DNA of 64,000 nucleotides from ZC4RG20 sp036381515 (GCA_036381515.1 DASVCR010000085.1:1-64000); one strand, 5' to 3'. Positions 45,842 through 55,551 are shown, counted from the stretch's first letter. The notes: generated from the sequence alone by a model not told the origin. Translations and numbers: made by a program.

Positions 45842-48280
45842 CTACCGCGCGGACGCGGACACTCGGGCCACGGAAGCCTGAATGGTCGCGTCGTCGCGCA
45901 CGACGCCCTGCATCCGGAACGCTTCGCTCCTCACGATGCCGCGCACGAGCGCCGAAAAGCGATAGTCCTCCGACCTTGCGGCGCGCACGATCTCGCGCAC
46001 CTCCGGCATGTCGAAGTACTCGAGCTCGCGGCCGAGCGCGTACATCATGAGCTTCTGCGTCAGCGCCTGAACGAACTGGTCCTCGCGGCGCAGCAGCGCG
46101 GCAGTAAGCTCGACCGGTCCCGTGACCGAGATCCCGCCGGGCAGCACCGTGCTCGCGTCGATCGGCGCATCCGCGTCCTTATCGTAGTCGCGCCACGCGC
46201 CGATCACCGTGAAGTTTTCGAGCGCGAGGCCATAGGGATCGATCACGCCATGGCACGCGCTGCAGACCGAATCCGCCCGGTGCTGCTCGAGACGGGCGCG
46301 CAGCGTCTTCGGCTGCTCGCCTGCCTTCGTCGTCAGATCCGTCTCGACGCCGGGCGGCGGCGGCGCGGGCGGCGTGCCCATCAGCTTCTCGAGCACCCAA
46401 GCGCCCCGCAGCACCGGCGACGTGCGATCGCCGTACGACGTCCGCAGCAGCACGGCGCCCTTGCCGAGCAGGCCGTGGCGCCGCGGATCGTCGAGCTCGA
46501 CGCGGCGGAACTGCGGCCCGAACACGCCGGCCACGCCGTAGTGGCGCGCGAGCCGCTCGTTCAGGAACGTGTGACTCGCGGTCAACAGCTCCCGCACGTC
46601 GCGGTCCTCGAGCAGGATGCTGCCGAGGAAAAGCCGGATCTCCTCCGCGAAATCCCGCCGCAGCGATTCGCTGAACTCGGGGAAGATGTTCTGGTCCGGC
46701 TGCACCGCATTGAGATCGTCGACGTTGAGCCACCGCAGCGCGAAATCGTCGACCAGGACCTCGGCCCTCGGATCGGCGAGCATGCGCATCACCTGCGCGT
46801 CGAGCACGTCGGGGCGCGAAAGCTTGCCGTCCGCGGCGAGCTTCAGGAGCTCGTCGTCTGGCCCCTGGCTCCAAAGGAAGAACGCGAGGCGCGACGCGAG
46901 CTCGAAATCGCCGAGCGCGTATCGATCGGTCGTCGGGTCCTTCGGCGGCGCGATGAACCGGTACAGGAAATCCGGGCTCGAGAGCAACGCCGTGATCATG
47001 ACCTCGATGCCCTCGTCGAAACCGCCCGGCCCGCTGCGCCCTTCCTCGAAGAACGGCATCAGCCGATCGAGGTCCGCCTGGTCGATCGGGCGCCTGTAGG
47101 CCCGCTCGGCGAGCGTCGCCGTGATCTGCTCGGCGCACGCGCGCTCGCGCTCCGGCACCTCGGGCTCGCAGACGAAGATCTTCCTGCGGCTCGGCGTCGC
47201 GGAGAGCCCCGTCGAATCGATCGGACCGGTCAGGTCGATGCCGCCCGCGATCCGCGGCACGCGCGGCGCGCCGTTGTAGCTGAAGCTCTCTCGCGGCGAG
47301 AACGTCGAGATCATCTCGTCGGTCGACGCGTGGGAGCGGTGGATGAAGGTCACGACGATCTCGTGCGTGCCCGCCTTCACGTAGAGCGGAATGTCCGCGA
47401 ACCGGCTCTCGATCTCGGCCTTGCCGGGCGCGCCGCCCTTGTTCGCGAGCGCGAAGTCCTCGGGCCCGCCGATGTCCTCGCGGAACACGACCTCCCGATC
47501 GACGAGCACCACGAGCGTGTGCCGCGTCTCGACCGCGGTCGGATAGAGGCCGACGCCGACGTCCTTGATCGTCAGCCGGTACTCGCCGTCTGCCGGGAAC
47601 GTGTGCACGATCTTCGTGCCGCCGCGCGTGCCGAGCGGCATGCCTTCGATATAGCCGTCCTGCCCGCCGGCCGGAGGCGGAAAATAGGCCGTGAAGGTTT
47701 TCGGGACCGGCTCGCCGACGGCGAGATGCGCCGCCGCGCTCGCGAACTCGAGGTACTGCTCGACGAACGCGGGCGACGCGCTCAGCGCGGCCGCGATGTT
47801 CGTGAAGCCGTCGACCTCGATCTCCGTGGGCAGATACTCCGTCGCGTCGATCTCGACGTCGAGAAGGTCCTGCACGGCCTTCGAGAGCTCGGTCCGATTG
47901 AGTCGCTGGGCCGCGACGTGGCCGACCGTGCGGTACTCCGCACCTTCGTCGATCGACCGCTCGAGCCACGCGATCAGCGCGTCGACGTCCTCCTGCTCGG
48001 GCTGGCGGGCGCCGGGCGGCGGCATCAGCCGCCCCCGCAGCTTCTTGATCGCCGCCTCGAAGACCTCGGCGTGCTGCGGCACGGATTCCGGGGTCAGGCC
48101 TTCGAAGCTCAGGTCCCCAGCGAGGTCGAGCGGGTTATGACAGTCAGTGCAGTACGTCTCGAGCAGCGCCCAGCGTTGCTGCTCGCGGAAGCCGCCGATG
48201 CTCCATACGGTCACCGCGGCGATGGCAGCGACGCCTGCGGCCGCAACCCATCCCCAGGGTCGTCGCAACATGCGCATCAT
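45842..48280 (-). CDS. DUF1592/1588/1587/1585 multidomain protein with c-type haem sites
   Basis: An 812-residue protein. An N-terminal helix (residues 10-30) anchors or exports it. A cytochrome-like haem site CTDCH is at residues 44-48, followed by the DUF1587, DUF1595, DUF1592, DUF1588 and DUF1585 modules common in planctomycete and proteobacterial proteins; a second CSACH is near residue 672 in DUF1588/1585. It is likely a periplasmic redox enzyme of unknown substrate. It is the first gene of a four-gene cluster and divergent from rimJ. Confidence 0.9.
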   Translation of the reverse strand: MMRMLRRPWGWVAAAGVAAIAAVTVWSIGGFREQQRWALLETYCTDCHNPLDLAGDLSFEGLTPESVPQHAEVFEAAIKKLRGRLMPPPGARQPEQEDVDALIAWLERSIDEGAEYRTVGHVAAQRLNRTELSKAVQDLLDVEIDATEYLPTEIEVDGFTNIAAALSASPAFVEQYLEFASAAAHLAVGEPVPKTFTAYFPPPAGGQDGYIEGMPLGTRGGTKIVHTFPADGEYRLTIKDVGVGLYPTAVETRHTLVVLVDREVVFREDIGGPEDFALANKGGAPGKAEIESRFADIPLYVKAGTHEIVVTFIHRSHASTDEMISTFSPRESFSYNGAPRVPRIAGGIDLTGPIDSTGLSATPSRRKIFVCEPEVPERERACAEQITATLAERAYRRPIDQADLDRLMPFFEEGRSGPGGFDEGIEVMITALLSSPDFLYRFIAPPKDPTTDRYALGDFELASRLAFFLWSQGPDDELLKLAADGKLSRPDVLDAQVMRMLADPRAEVLVDDFALRWLNVDDLNAVQPDQNIFPEFSESLRRDFAEEIRLFLGSILLEDRDVRELLTASHTFLNERLARHYGVAGVFGPQFRRVELDDPRRHGLLGKGAVLLRTSYGDRTSPVLRGAWVLEKLMGTPPAPPPPGVETDLTTKAGEQPKTLRARLEQHRADSVCSACHGVIDPYGLALENFTVIGAWRDYDKDADAPIDASTVLPGGISVTGPVELTAALLRREDQFVQALTQKLMMYALGRELEYFDMPEVREIVRAARSEDYRFSALVRGIVRSEAFRMQGVVRDDATIQASVARVSASAR

Positions 48281-48363
48281 TCCTCGACCCGTAAGCTGCT
48301 GCGTCCCCGCAGCATTTTTCGAATGCGAATACTATATACCTTCCGAGGATCGCGAGTAGAGTC

Positions 48364-48948
48364 ATGCCGATTCGCAACGCTCCGGCGCTGCCCCGCCTCG
48401 AAACGCGTCGGCTCGTGATCCGGGTGCCGATGCCGGACGACGCGGAGGCGCTCGCCGCCTTCGTCACGGAGAACCGCGCGCATTTCGCGCGGTGGGACCC
48501 GCAGCGGGACGAGACCTATTTCACGGTCGCGGGCTGCCGCGGCCGGCTCGAGATCATGCTGCAGGAAGCGGCCGCGGGCCGCTCCCTGCCGTTCGTCCTC
48601 GTTCGCAAGGACGACCCGTCGGGCGCGATCATCGGGCAATGCACGTTCAGCGGCATCACGGGCTATCCGTTCCACGCCGCCTTCCTCGGCTACGGGCTCG
48701 ATCACCGCTTCGTCGGCCAGGGCCTGATGACGGAGGCGCTCGAGGCGGCGATCGGCTACTGCTTCCGCACGCTGAACCTGCACCGGATCATGGCCAATCA
48801 CCTGCCGACGAACGTGCGCAGCGCGAACCTGCTGCGTCGTCTCGGCTTCGTGCCCGAGGGCTATGCGCGGGACTATCTGCTGATCGCGGGCCGCTGGCAG
48901 GACCACGTGCTGACGGCGCTGACGAATCCCGACTGGCGACGCGGATAG
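48364..48948 (+). CDS. rimJ: RimJ-type N-acetyltransferase
   Basis: A 194-residue GNAT acetyltransferase. The family begins LPRLETRRLVIR, has FVGQGLMTEALEAAIGY (acetyl-CoA-binding loop) and ends with GYARDYLLIAGRWQDHVLTAL, a form diagnostic for RimJ, which acetylates the N-terminus of ribosomal protein S5. Other protein targets are possible. The gene stands alone, divergent from the DUF1592 cluster. Confidence 0.88.
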   Translation: MPIRNAPALPRLETRRLVIRVPMPDDAEALAAFVTENRAHFARWDPQRDETYFTVAGCRGRLEIMLQEAAAGRSLPFVLVRKDDPSGAIIGQCTFSGITGYPFHAAFLGYGLDHRFVGQGLMTEALEAAIGYCFRTLNLHRIMANHLPTNVRSANLLRRLGFVPEGYARDYLLIAGRWQDHVLTALTNPDWRRG

Positions 48949-48989
48949 CACGCCGTCGCCGCGGCGATCGGCGCCCGAAGCGCCGCGCG

Positions 48990-49208
48990 CTACTTCTCGC
49001 GCGGCCATTTGATCTGGAACTCGATCTCCTCCTCGTCGCCGAGCCGCTCGTGCTCGATGCTGAACGTCGCGCCGGACGGCACGTAGATCCGCTCGCCCGC
49101 GATCTGGATATCGAAACGCTTGCCCGTCTCGACCGCGTCCGCGAGCCGCCTCAGCTTCGCCGCGAACTCCGCATTCGAGTAAACCTTCTCGACGTCGCGA
49201 TCCGACAT
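48990..49208 (-). CDS. Amphi-Trp domain protein
   Basis: A 72-residue protein with the pattern SNAEFAAKLRRLADAVETGK and a C-terminal EEEIEFQIKWP strand ending in the conserved Trp of the amphi-Trp domain. This small family has no settled function. ATG 49208 was chosen because an upstream start (49256) adds unlike sequence. It is convergent with rimJ. Confidence 0.82.
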   Translation of the reverse strand: MSDRDVEKVYSNAEFAAKLRRLADAVETGKRFDIQIAGERIYVPSGATFSIEHERLGDEEEIEFQIKWPREK

Positions 49209-49293
49209 GCGATGACCCTCCGTTGCCGATGGTGAGACGGCGCCGCCTCGCGGCACGCGCGCCGGACCGCAAACGATACGCCGAAGCGGGCGC

Positions 49294-50238
49294 TCAAAGA
49301 TACGCCGCGGGCAGCGCGCGGTGTATCGCCGTTGCCGCGATCGCCGCCTGACCCGCCGCGACAGCGATCTGGTTCAGGCTGCTCGACACGTCCCCGGCGG
49401 CCCAGAGCCCCGGCACGGACGTCCGCTGATGATCGTCGACGGAGAGCGCTCCGGTCTCGTCGTGCGCGGCACCGAGCGCGAGCGCGAGCTCCGAGCGGAC
49501 GTTCGCGCCGAGCGCCGAGTAGAGCGTGTCGAAACGGTGCTCGCCGCTCGCCGTTTGCAGGCACTTGATCTTGCCGTCGGCGACCTCGAGCTCGACGATC
49601 GGTTCCTCGATGACCGCGATACCTGCCTCGGCGAGCTGCCGCCGATCGGCGTCGGTCGGCTCCATCGGCTCGCCGAGCGTCAGCAGCGTCACGTCGCTCG
49701 AGTACGTCCGCAGGAACAGCGCCTCGGCGAGCGCGCCCGCGCCGAAGCCGATGACGCCGATCCTCTCGCCGACGACCTCGAAGCCGTCGCAGATCGGGCA
49801 GTGCCTGACGTAGCCGTCGCGGATCGCGCGCTCGATTCGGGCGAGCCGCGGCTCGACGTCGACGACACCGGTCGCAAGGAGCACGGCTCGAGCCTCGCAC
49901 GTGAGCGTGCGGCCCGGCGCGGCCGCGGGCCGCCAGTCCGCGGCGAAGCCGCCGTCGACGCCCGTCGGCGCGAGGCCGACGACGGTGCCCGCATCGATCG
50001 CGACACCGCAGCGAGCGGCATGAGCGCGCATAAGCGCGAGGAGATCGGGCCCCGTGATGCCGTCCGGGAATCCCGGGCAATTTCGGCTTCGTGGAATCAG
50101 CGCGGCCCGCGGCTCGCCGGCATCGACGAGCATCACGCGGCGGCGGAAGCGCGCGAGGTAGACGGCCGCGGTCAGGCCCGCCGGGCCCGCGCCGACGATC
50201 AAACAGTCGACGCACGGCCGTCGATCGGCCTTCGCCAT
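49294..50238 (-). CDS. Thioredoxin reductase-like FAD oxidoreductase
   Basis: A 314-residue low-molecular-weight flavoprotein. The FAD motif is GAGPAGL at residues 17-23, the redox pair is HCPICDG (Cys147, Cys150), the NAD(P) motif is GFGAGA, and GLWAAGDV marks the C-terminal FAD site. It resembles thioredoxin reductase but may act on other substrates, like ferredoxin/glutaredoxin-type relatives. It is divergent from speD. Confidence 0.87.
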   Translation of the reverse strand: MAKADRRPCVDCLIVGAGPAGLTAAVYLARFRRRVMLVDAGEPRAALIPRSRNCPGFPDGITGPDLLALMRAHAARCGVAIDAGTVVGLAPTGVDGGFAADWRPAAAPGRTLTCEARAVLLATGVVDVEPRLARIERAIRDGYVRHCPICDGFEVVGERIGVIGFGAGALAEALFLRTYSSDVTLLTLGEPMEPTDADRRQLAEAGIAVIEEPIVELEVADGKIKCLQTASGEHRFDTLYSALGANVRSELALALGAAHDETGALSVDDHQRTSVPGLWAAGDVSSSLNQIAVAAGQAAIAATAIHRALPAAYL

Positions 50239-50365
50239 CGATTGCCCTCCTCGATGCGCCTCTCCGGCCGCGTCGTGCGGCGCTGCCGGCCTTCACTGCA
50301 TTCTGCTGAGACGCGGTCTCGCGGGCGATAGGTGCGAATCCGGCGACGATGGCGGACACGCGGCG

Positions 50366-50393
50366 TTGACACACGAGACGATGCCTTTATAGT
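50366..50393 (+). promoter_or_regulatory. Predicted sigma-70 promoter of speDE
   Basis: TTGACA (50366-50371) and TATAGT (50388-50393) are separated by 16 bases, and the speD start follows 50 bases later. This is the strongest housekeeping promoter in the window. Confidence 0.75.
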
Positions 50394-50442
50394 AACGGCC
50401 CCTCGAATTGCCACCGATCATCTGCTGGTTGGGGAGGACGCC

Positions 50443-50967
50443 ATGTCTCACGACGCCCTCTTCCAATTGGGGATGGATTTGGACGTTCCAAAGACCGCCC
50501 AAAAGGAAGACCTGGTACGTATCAGGCCGACGCGCGACGCTCCGCGGCCGGCCGCGAAGAAGACCGCCGACCCGGGTCCGACCGACGCTGCGCACGACTT
50601 CTTCATCGAGAAGAACGGCGTCCGCTGCGCGGGCTCGCATTACATCATCGACATCTATGGCGGGAAACGGCTCGACGACCTTGAGCACGTCGAGCGCACG
50701 CTCGTCGAATGCGTCGAGGCCGCCGGCGCAACGCTGCTGCACGTGCATCTGCATCCGTTCGAGCCGAACGGCGGCATCAGCGGCGTGGCCGTGCTCGCGG
50801 AGAGCCACATTTCGATCCATTCGTGGCCCGAGCGCGATTATGCCGCGCTCGATATCTTCATGTGCGGGCGCACCCGCCCGGAGCGCTGCCTCGACGTTCT
50901 GCGCCGCGCGTTCAGCGCCGAACGGATGACCGTCCGCGAGATCCTGCGGGGAAAGGAAGCGTGCTAG
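50443..50967 (+). CDS. speD: S-adenosylmethionine decarboxylase proenzyme
   Basis: A 174-residue class 1 AdoMetDC that supplies aminopropyl groups for spermidine. Self-cleavage should occur between Glu120 and Ser121 in LAESHISIHSWPE, making the pyruvoyl group; HLHPFEPNG and CGRTRPE are further conserved parts. The N-terminal 50 residues, Lys/Pro-rich, are not present in the standard 120-130 residue enzyme. ATG 50443 has a GGGGAGG site. speE follows after 33 bases. Confidence 0.93.
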   Translation: MSHDALFQLGMDLDVPKTAQKEDLVRIRPTRDAPRPAAKKTADPGPTDAAHDFFIEKNGVRCAGSHYIIDIYGGKRLDDLEHVERTLVECVEAAGATLLHVHLHPFEPNGGISGVAVLAESHISIHSWPERDYAALDIFMCGRTRPERCLDVLRRAFSAERMTVREILRGKEAC

Positions 50968-51000
50968 CCCGGGGCGCGGGCCCGCACGCCCGCCGGGGCC

Positions 51001-51897
51001 GTGATGCGCGATGACCGCTGGTTCGCGGAGACGCTGACGCCGCACACGCGGCTCGCGCTCGAGGCGAGCCGCGTGCTCGTGCACGAGCGCTCCGGCGAGC
51101 ACGAGATCGCGCTGATCGAGAACGACGTGTTCGGCCGCGTGCTGCTGCTCGACGCGGCCGTGCAGGTCACGAGCCGCGACGAGTTCATCTATCACGAGAT
51201 GATGGCGCACGTGCCGATCCTCGCGCACGGCGGCGCGCGCGACGTGCTGATCGTCGGCGGCGGCGACTGCGGCCTCGCCGAGGAGGTGCTGAAGCACGCG
51301 TCCGTGCGCCGGCTCGTGCAGGTCGAGATCGACCCGAACGTCGTCGAGCTCGCGCGGGAGCATTTCGCCGAGATGAACGCGCCCGTCTTCACGGACCCGC
51401 GCTTCGAGCTCGTGATCGGTGACGGCGCGGCGTACGCACGGGACGCCTCGGACTGCTTCGACGTCGTGCTCGTCGACTCGACGGATCCAGTCGGGCCGGG
51501 CGCGGTGCTCTTCACGCGCGAGTTCTACGCGAACGTGCGCGAGCGGCTGAAGCCCGGCGGCGTGCTCGTCACGCAGAACGGCGTGCCGTTCCTGCAGGCG
51601 AACGAGCTCGCGGCGGCGATGCAGGCGCTCGGCGCGACGTTCCGGCACGTCGCGGCCTACGCGATCGCGGTGCCGACCTACTTCGGCGGGCATCTCGTGC
51701 TCGGCTTCTGCTCGGACGACGACGCGGCGCTCGGCGTAGACGCGACCGAGCTCGAGCACCGCTACGCGGACGCCGGGCTCGCGACCCGCTACTACGGCCC
51801 GCGCCATCACGGGGCGGCATTCGTGCTGCCGCGGTACATCGAGGAGGCGCTCGACGCGGCAGTCGCGGCCGGCCGCGCGGAGCGCGGAGGAGCCTGA
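51001..51897 (+). CDS. speE: Spermidine synthase
   Basis: A 298-residue aminopropyltransferase that joins putrescine and decarboxylated AdoMet. VLIVGGGDCGLAEEVL is the AdoMet-binding loop (Cys replaces the usual Gly after Asp), EIDPNVVE follows, and VDSTDPVGP is the signature. GTG 51001 and ATG 51004 are both possible starts. It is the second gene of the speDE operon and convergent with mscS, 6 bases apart. Confidence 0.94.
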   Translation: MMRDDRWFAETLTPHTRLALEASRVLVHERSGEHEIALIENDVFGRVLLLDAAVQVTSRDEFIYHEMMAHVPILAHGGARDVLIVGGGDCGLAEEVLKHASVRRLVQVEIDPNVVELAREHFAEMNAPVFTDPRFELVIGDGAAYARDASDCFDVVLVDSTDPVGPGAVLFTREFYANVRERLKPGGVLVTQNGVPFLQANELAAAMQALGATFRHVAAYAIAVPTYFGGHLVLGFCSDDDAALGVDATELEHRYADAGLATRYYGPRHHGAAFVLPRYIEEALDAAVAAGRAERGGA

Positions 51898-51903
51898 CGC
51901 CCT

Positions 51904-52830
51904 TCAGGCGTCGGCGCTCGGCGTCGAGCGCGGCCGCTCGGGCTCCGCGGCGCCGCGCCGCGGCCGCAGCGGCCACAGCAGCGACGCGGCCGGACGCACG
52001 GCGCGCGATTCGACCTCGTACGTGACGGAGACCATCCACGGCTGGTACTCCTCGTTCTCGCGCTTCAGCGTCGCGACGAGCTCCTGCACGAACGTCGTCT
52101 CGATCGGGCCGCCGCGGTTCGGCCAGATCCGGAACTTGAGCCGGCAGATCTCCTTGCCGGACGCGAGCCGGTAGCGGCCCTCGATCGACGGCGGCGTAAT
52201 CAGGATTCCGGGATACTGCTCGTGGAACGCGGTCATCAGCCGCGCGGCCGCGTCCTGCATCCGCAGCTGTGCGGGCGCGTCGCCGAGCAGCGTGACGTCG
52301 ACGAGGCAGCGCACGTAGCCGCGCGGATAGTTCACGACGCTGCTGATCGTCCGATTCGGAATGTACACGGTCGCGCCGAGCGCGTTCTCGAGCTCGACGA
52401 AGCGCATCGAGATGCTGCGGACGACGCCTACCTGCCCCGAGATCTCGACGAGGTCGCCGACGTCGATCAGGTCGGAGAAGATCAACGTCAGGCCCGTGAC
52501 GACGTCCTGCACGATGCCCTGCGACCCGAAACCGATCGCGAGCGCGACGACGGACGCGCTCGCGAAATAGGTCGTCCATTCGAAGTTCGGGAAGAGCTCC
52601 TCGACGATCAGCCCGACGACGAGGAAGTACAGCGTGAACACGAGCGCGCTCGTCATCACGGTCGCGATCGAGCGGAGCTTCCGGTTCTTGCGGTGGTCCG
52701 TGTCCTGCACGAAGCGCGCGACGGCCCGCTTGATGAGGAGCACGAGGAGGTGCGTCGCACCTGCGATCGCGAGGTACGCGAGAATGCGCCAGCCGGGCGG
52801 GATCCATTCCATCAGCGCCGATTCCGTCAT
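51904..52830 (-). CDS. MscS-family mechanosensitive channel
   Basis: A 308-residue channel with three membrane helices (about residues 13-36, 57-80, 88-115). The pore-lining helix is ASVVALAIGFGSQGIVQD, then VGDLVEISGQVGVVRSISMR and the beta domain with YIPNRTISSVVNYPRG. It should open under low osmolarity. The C-terminal tail is Pro/Arg-rich. ATG 52830 gives a normal N-terminus. Confidence 0.9.
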   Translation of the reverse strand: MTESALMEWIPPGWRILAYLAIAGATHLLVLLIKRAVARFVQDTDHRKNRKLRSIATVMTSALVFTLYFLVVGLIVEELFPNFEWTTYFASASVVALAIGFGSQGIVQDVVTGLTLIFSDLIDVGDLVEISGQVGVVRSISMRFVELENALGATVYIPNRTISSVVNYPRGYVRCLVDVTLLGDAPAQLRMQDAAARLMTAFHEQYPGILITPPSIEGRYRLASGKEICRLKFRIWPNRGGPIETTFVQELVATLKRENEEYQPWMVSVTYEVESRAVRPAASLLWPLRPRRGAAEPERPRSTPSADA

Positions 52831-52943
52831 CTTCGGACTCCGCGTTTCGCGGGCGTCAGTATAGGCCGCGCACGGAGGCACGCGCGCGCCGCGGGAGCGG
52901 TCGAATCGACGAGTTCGGGTTCGGGAAGCGCTCTGGGGACGCG

Positions 52944-53672
52944 TCAGGAGGCCGGCGCCGCGAGCTCGTTCACGACGTCGTCGACGCCGAACACGGCCCA
53001 CGCGTCGAACTCGGCGAGGTCGCGCTCGGTCTCGTTGCGCGCATAGCCCCGCAGCGTGACGACGGCGTCCTTGCACGTCGCGCGGATCTGGCTCGCGTCG
53101 AGCAGCGGATCCTTCTCGAGCACGAGCTCGAGCGCATCGACGATCTCCGCGTCGCTGTCGCGCTCGTCCGGTTCGACGCCGAGCCCGTTGACGACGTCGC
53201 GGCTGCCAGGCACCCACCAGGCCATCGCCCCCGCGAGCCGCTTGTGCGACAGGCTCGGCACGACGCCGTCGAGCGTGACGACGCCGTCCTCGACGCGGAT
53301 GTCGATCCACCACCGTTGCCGATCGGGGTCGCGCGGCCTCACGACCTCGCGCGTCTCCCCGACGGTCTTCGCGACCGCGCAGTCGTCGAAAGCGCTGTCC
53401 GACGTCAGCGCGTGCTCGATGTGAGACGCGATCTCGCCGTCGCCCATCGCCTCGGCCGGCTTCACGTGCAGCCGATCGACGATGCCGGACACCTCCGGAA
53501 GCGCGGCCGCCCGCTCGAGCGCGAGCCGCTTCGCCGCGATGTTCTCCACCTCGCCGGAGAGGATCGCCGTGCCGTCCGCGAACTCGATCGCGATGTCGGA
53601 ACGATGGAGATTGACCTTCGGCTCGTGCTCGAGAGCGCTTTCGATGCGCTTGATGACGTCGATCGCGTCCAT
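52944..53672 (-). CDS. Protein with three BON domains
   Basis: A 242-residue protein with three BON-like domains at about residues 2-70, 75-165 and 170-240 (AILSGEVENIAAKRLALERA, VVTLDGVVPSLSHKRLAG, VVTLRGYARNETERDLAE). The second has an insertion with several charged residues. BON domains bind phospholipids; no signal peptide is visible here, so it is likely cytoplasmic. It may respond to osmotic stress, given mscS downstream, but that is a guess. Confidence 0.85.
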   Translation of the reverse strand: MDAIDVIKRIESALEHEPKVNLHRSDIAIEFADGTAILSGEVENIAAKRLALERAAALPEVSGIVDRLHVKPAEAMGDGEIASHIEHALTSDSAFDDCAVAKTVGETREVVRPRDPDRQRWWIDIRVEDGVVTLDGVVPSLSHKRLAGAMAWWVPGSRDVVNGLGVEPDERDSDAEIVDALELVLEKDPLLDASQIRATCKDAVVTLRGYARNETERDLAEFDAWAVFGVDDVVNELAAPAS

Positions 53673-53808
53673 GGGGTTGGCCCTGCCGCTCGCCGGTTCA
53701 TTTCCGCACACGGGGGTCGGCGCAAAAATAGGGACGGCCCGCGATGAGCGGTCGCTGCTCGAGCTCCTTCGGCCCGCCGCGTGGCGCCCTATCCAGGCAC
53801 CGCAACGC

Positions 53809-55263
53809 TCACTGCCGAACGCTCGGCAGCGGGGCCGGCACGCGCACGAGGCGCGCAAAGCGCTTGCGCCGCGCGACGCCTTCGTACGCGATCCACGCGC
53901 AGAACGTCGCCGCGAGCTCCTGCGGGATCGCGTCGAGCCCGAGCGCCGGACCGCCGAATGTCTCCCAGCCGAGCGCGAGATGACTGCCCCAGAGCGCCGT
54001 GCCGACCGTCATCGCAGCGAGCGCCGCCGCTTCGTCGCCTCGCCCGGTGAGGCCGCGCGCGAGCGGCACGAACAGCGCCACCATCCCGATCGCGTACGCG
54101 GTCTCGAGGAGCTCGTACGCCCCGGCGCCGGCATACGACACCGCGAGGCTCGCGCCGGCGACGGCCAGGATCGCGATGCGGCCGAGCGCGAGGGGATCGG
54201 CATGCGGCCGGAGCTTCGCGAGCAGGTTGTTCGACAGCACGCTGCTCGGTGCGAGGATCGCGCTCTCGATCGTCGACATCACCGCGGACACGATGCCGAG
54301 CACGAACACGATCGCCAGGACCGGCGTCATCACCGTCGCGGCGAGCGCGGGCAGCGTGCCGAGCTCGCCGCCGACGCCGAGGGCGTCCGCCGCGAGGCCG
54401 GTCGTGACCGGCACCATGCCGAGCAGCACGTACAGCACGCCGGCGACGCAGCATGCGGTCGTCGCGGCGCGCTCCGTGCGCGCCGCGAAGATCCGCTGCG
54501 CGAGGTCCTGCCCCGGGATGTTGCCGAGCGCGCCGACGGCGAGGACCGAAAACCAGCCTATCAGCTCGGCCGCGCTCTCCGTCGGCACGAGCACGAAATG
54601 CTCCGGAGGCGTGGCGGCGACGAGCCGTGCCCAGCCCGCCGCTGGACCTGCGTCCGCGCCGAGCTCAACCAGCACGGTGGCCGCGAGGACGAGGAGACCC
54701 GCGATGATCAGCACGACCTGCGCGGCGTCCGTCAGCGTCACGGACCACATCCCGCCGAGCAGCGTGTAGGCCGTGCCGACGGCCGCGACGAGCCACATGC
54801 CGTGGTGCATCGGCACGTGCCAGAAGACCTCGAGGATGCCCGCGAGCGCGACGAACTGCGCGGCGATCCAGCCGAAGTACCCGGGCACCATGATGACGCT
54901 CGCGACGACCTCGGCGCGCACGCCGAAGCGACGGCGAAAAAAATCGGGCAGCGTCAAGAGCTTCATCCGCCACAGGCGAGCGGCGAAGAAGAGCCCCGCG
55001 AGCACGAGGCAGAGACCGGGGCCGATCGGCTCGAGCGCGGCCGCGCGCAGGCCCTCGCTCCTCGCCTCGTCCGTCGCGGTCAGCAGCGTGCCGGCACCGA
55101 ACCACGTCGCGAACAGCGTCGCGCTCGCGAGCGGCCACGACAGCTTCCTGCCGGCGACGAGGTAGTCCTCGAGGGTCCGGATCCGGGCACGCGCGCGGAA
55201 GCCGATGCCGAACATCAGCACGACGAACGCGACGAGCGCGACGGCGAGCGGAGCGCTGCTCAC
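53809..55263 (-). CDS. Sodium:solute symporter family transporter
   Basis: A 484-residue protein of the SSS family with about 13 membrane helices. ATWFGAGTLLTATDEA and YFGWIAAQFVALAGIL are typical, as is GNIPGQDLAQRIFAARTERAA in the central region. Substrates of this family range over sugars, amino acids and organic acids; none is predicted here. ATG 55263 is the first start before helix 1. Confidence 0.88.
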   Translation of the reverse strand: MSSAPLAVALVAFVVLMFGIGFRARARIRTLEDYLVAGRKLSWPLASATLFATWFGAGTLLTATDEARSEGLRAAALEPIGPGLCLVLAGLFFAARLWRMKLLTLPDFFRRRFGVRAEVVASVIMVPGYFGWIAAQFVALAGILEVFWHVPMHHGMWLVAAVGTAYTLLGGMWSVTLTDAAQVVLIIAGLLVLAATVLVELGADAGPAAGWARLVAATPPEHFVLVPTESAAELIGWFSVLAVGALGNIPGQDLAQRIFAARTERAATTACCVAGVLYVLLGMVPVTTGLAADALGVGGELGTLPALAATVMTPVLAIVFVLGIVSAVMSTIESAILAPSSVLSNNLLAKLRPHADPLALGRIAILAVAGASLAVSYAGAGAYELLETAYAIGMVALFVPLARGLTGRGDEAAALAAMTVGTALWGSHLALGWETFGGPALGLDAIPQELAATFCAWIAYEGVARRKRFARLVRVPAPLPSVRQ

Positions 55264-55551
55264 GTGCGGCTCTGCCGGGACGTCGAGGGCACGGTGATGC
55301 GGCGCGCCGCCACCCGTCCCGGCAGAGTCGCTGCGCTCGCGTTCGGCTCCATGGCGCTGCGCAGCATAAACGCATCCCGCCCGGGGGCAAAGCGCCGCCG
55401 GACGCCCCGCGCCGCGCCAACTCGGCTCCGGCGCGGGGAGTATTCCGCAAGCGCCCGCGGACGCGCAAAATAGGCACTTCCCTCGATATCTGGTTCTGAA
55501 CCGTCACGGCCAAAATGGCCGGCCACATCAACGAAAGAGAGCGCAGCAGTC
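55264..55551. other. Divergent intergenic region, symporter and DUF6763
   Basis: These 288 bases separate two divergent genes. AT-rich spots (AAATAGGCACTTCC near 55470) could be part of a promoter. I see no small gene or obvious operator. The DUF6763 start is preceded by GAAAGAGAG. Confidence 0.45.

Noticed and set aside
41969..48280. Planctomycete origin of the window because of the DUF1592/DUF1552 genes
   Set aside because: These families are common in Proteobacteria, base composition does not change at the cluster, and the surrounding genes are gammaproteobacterial.
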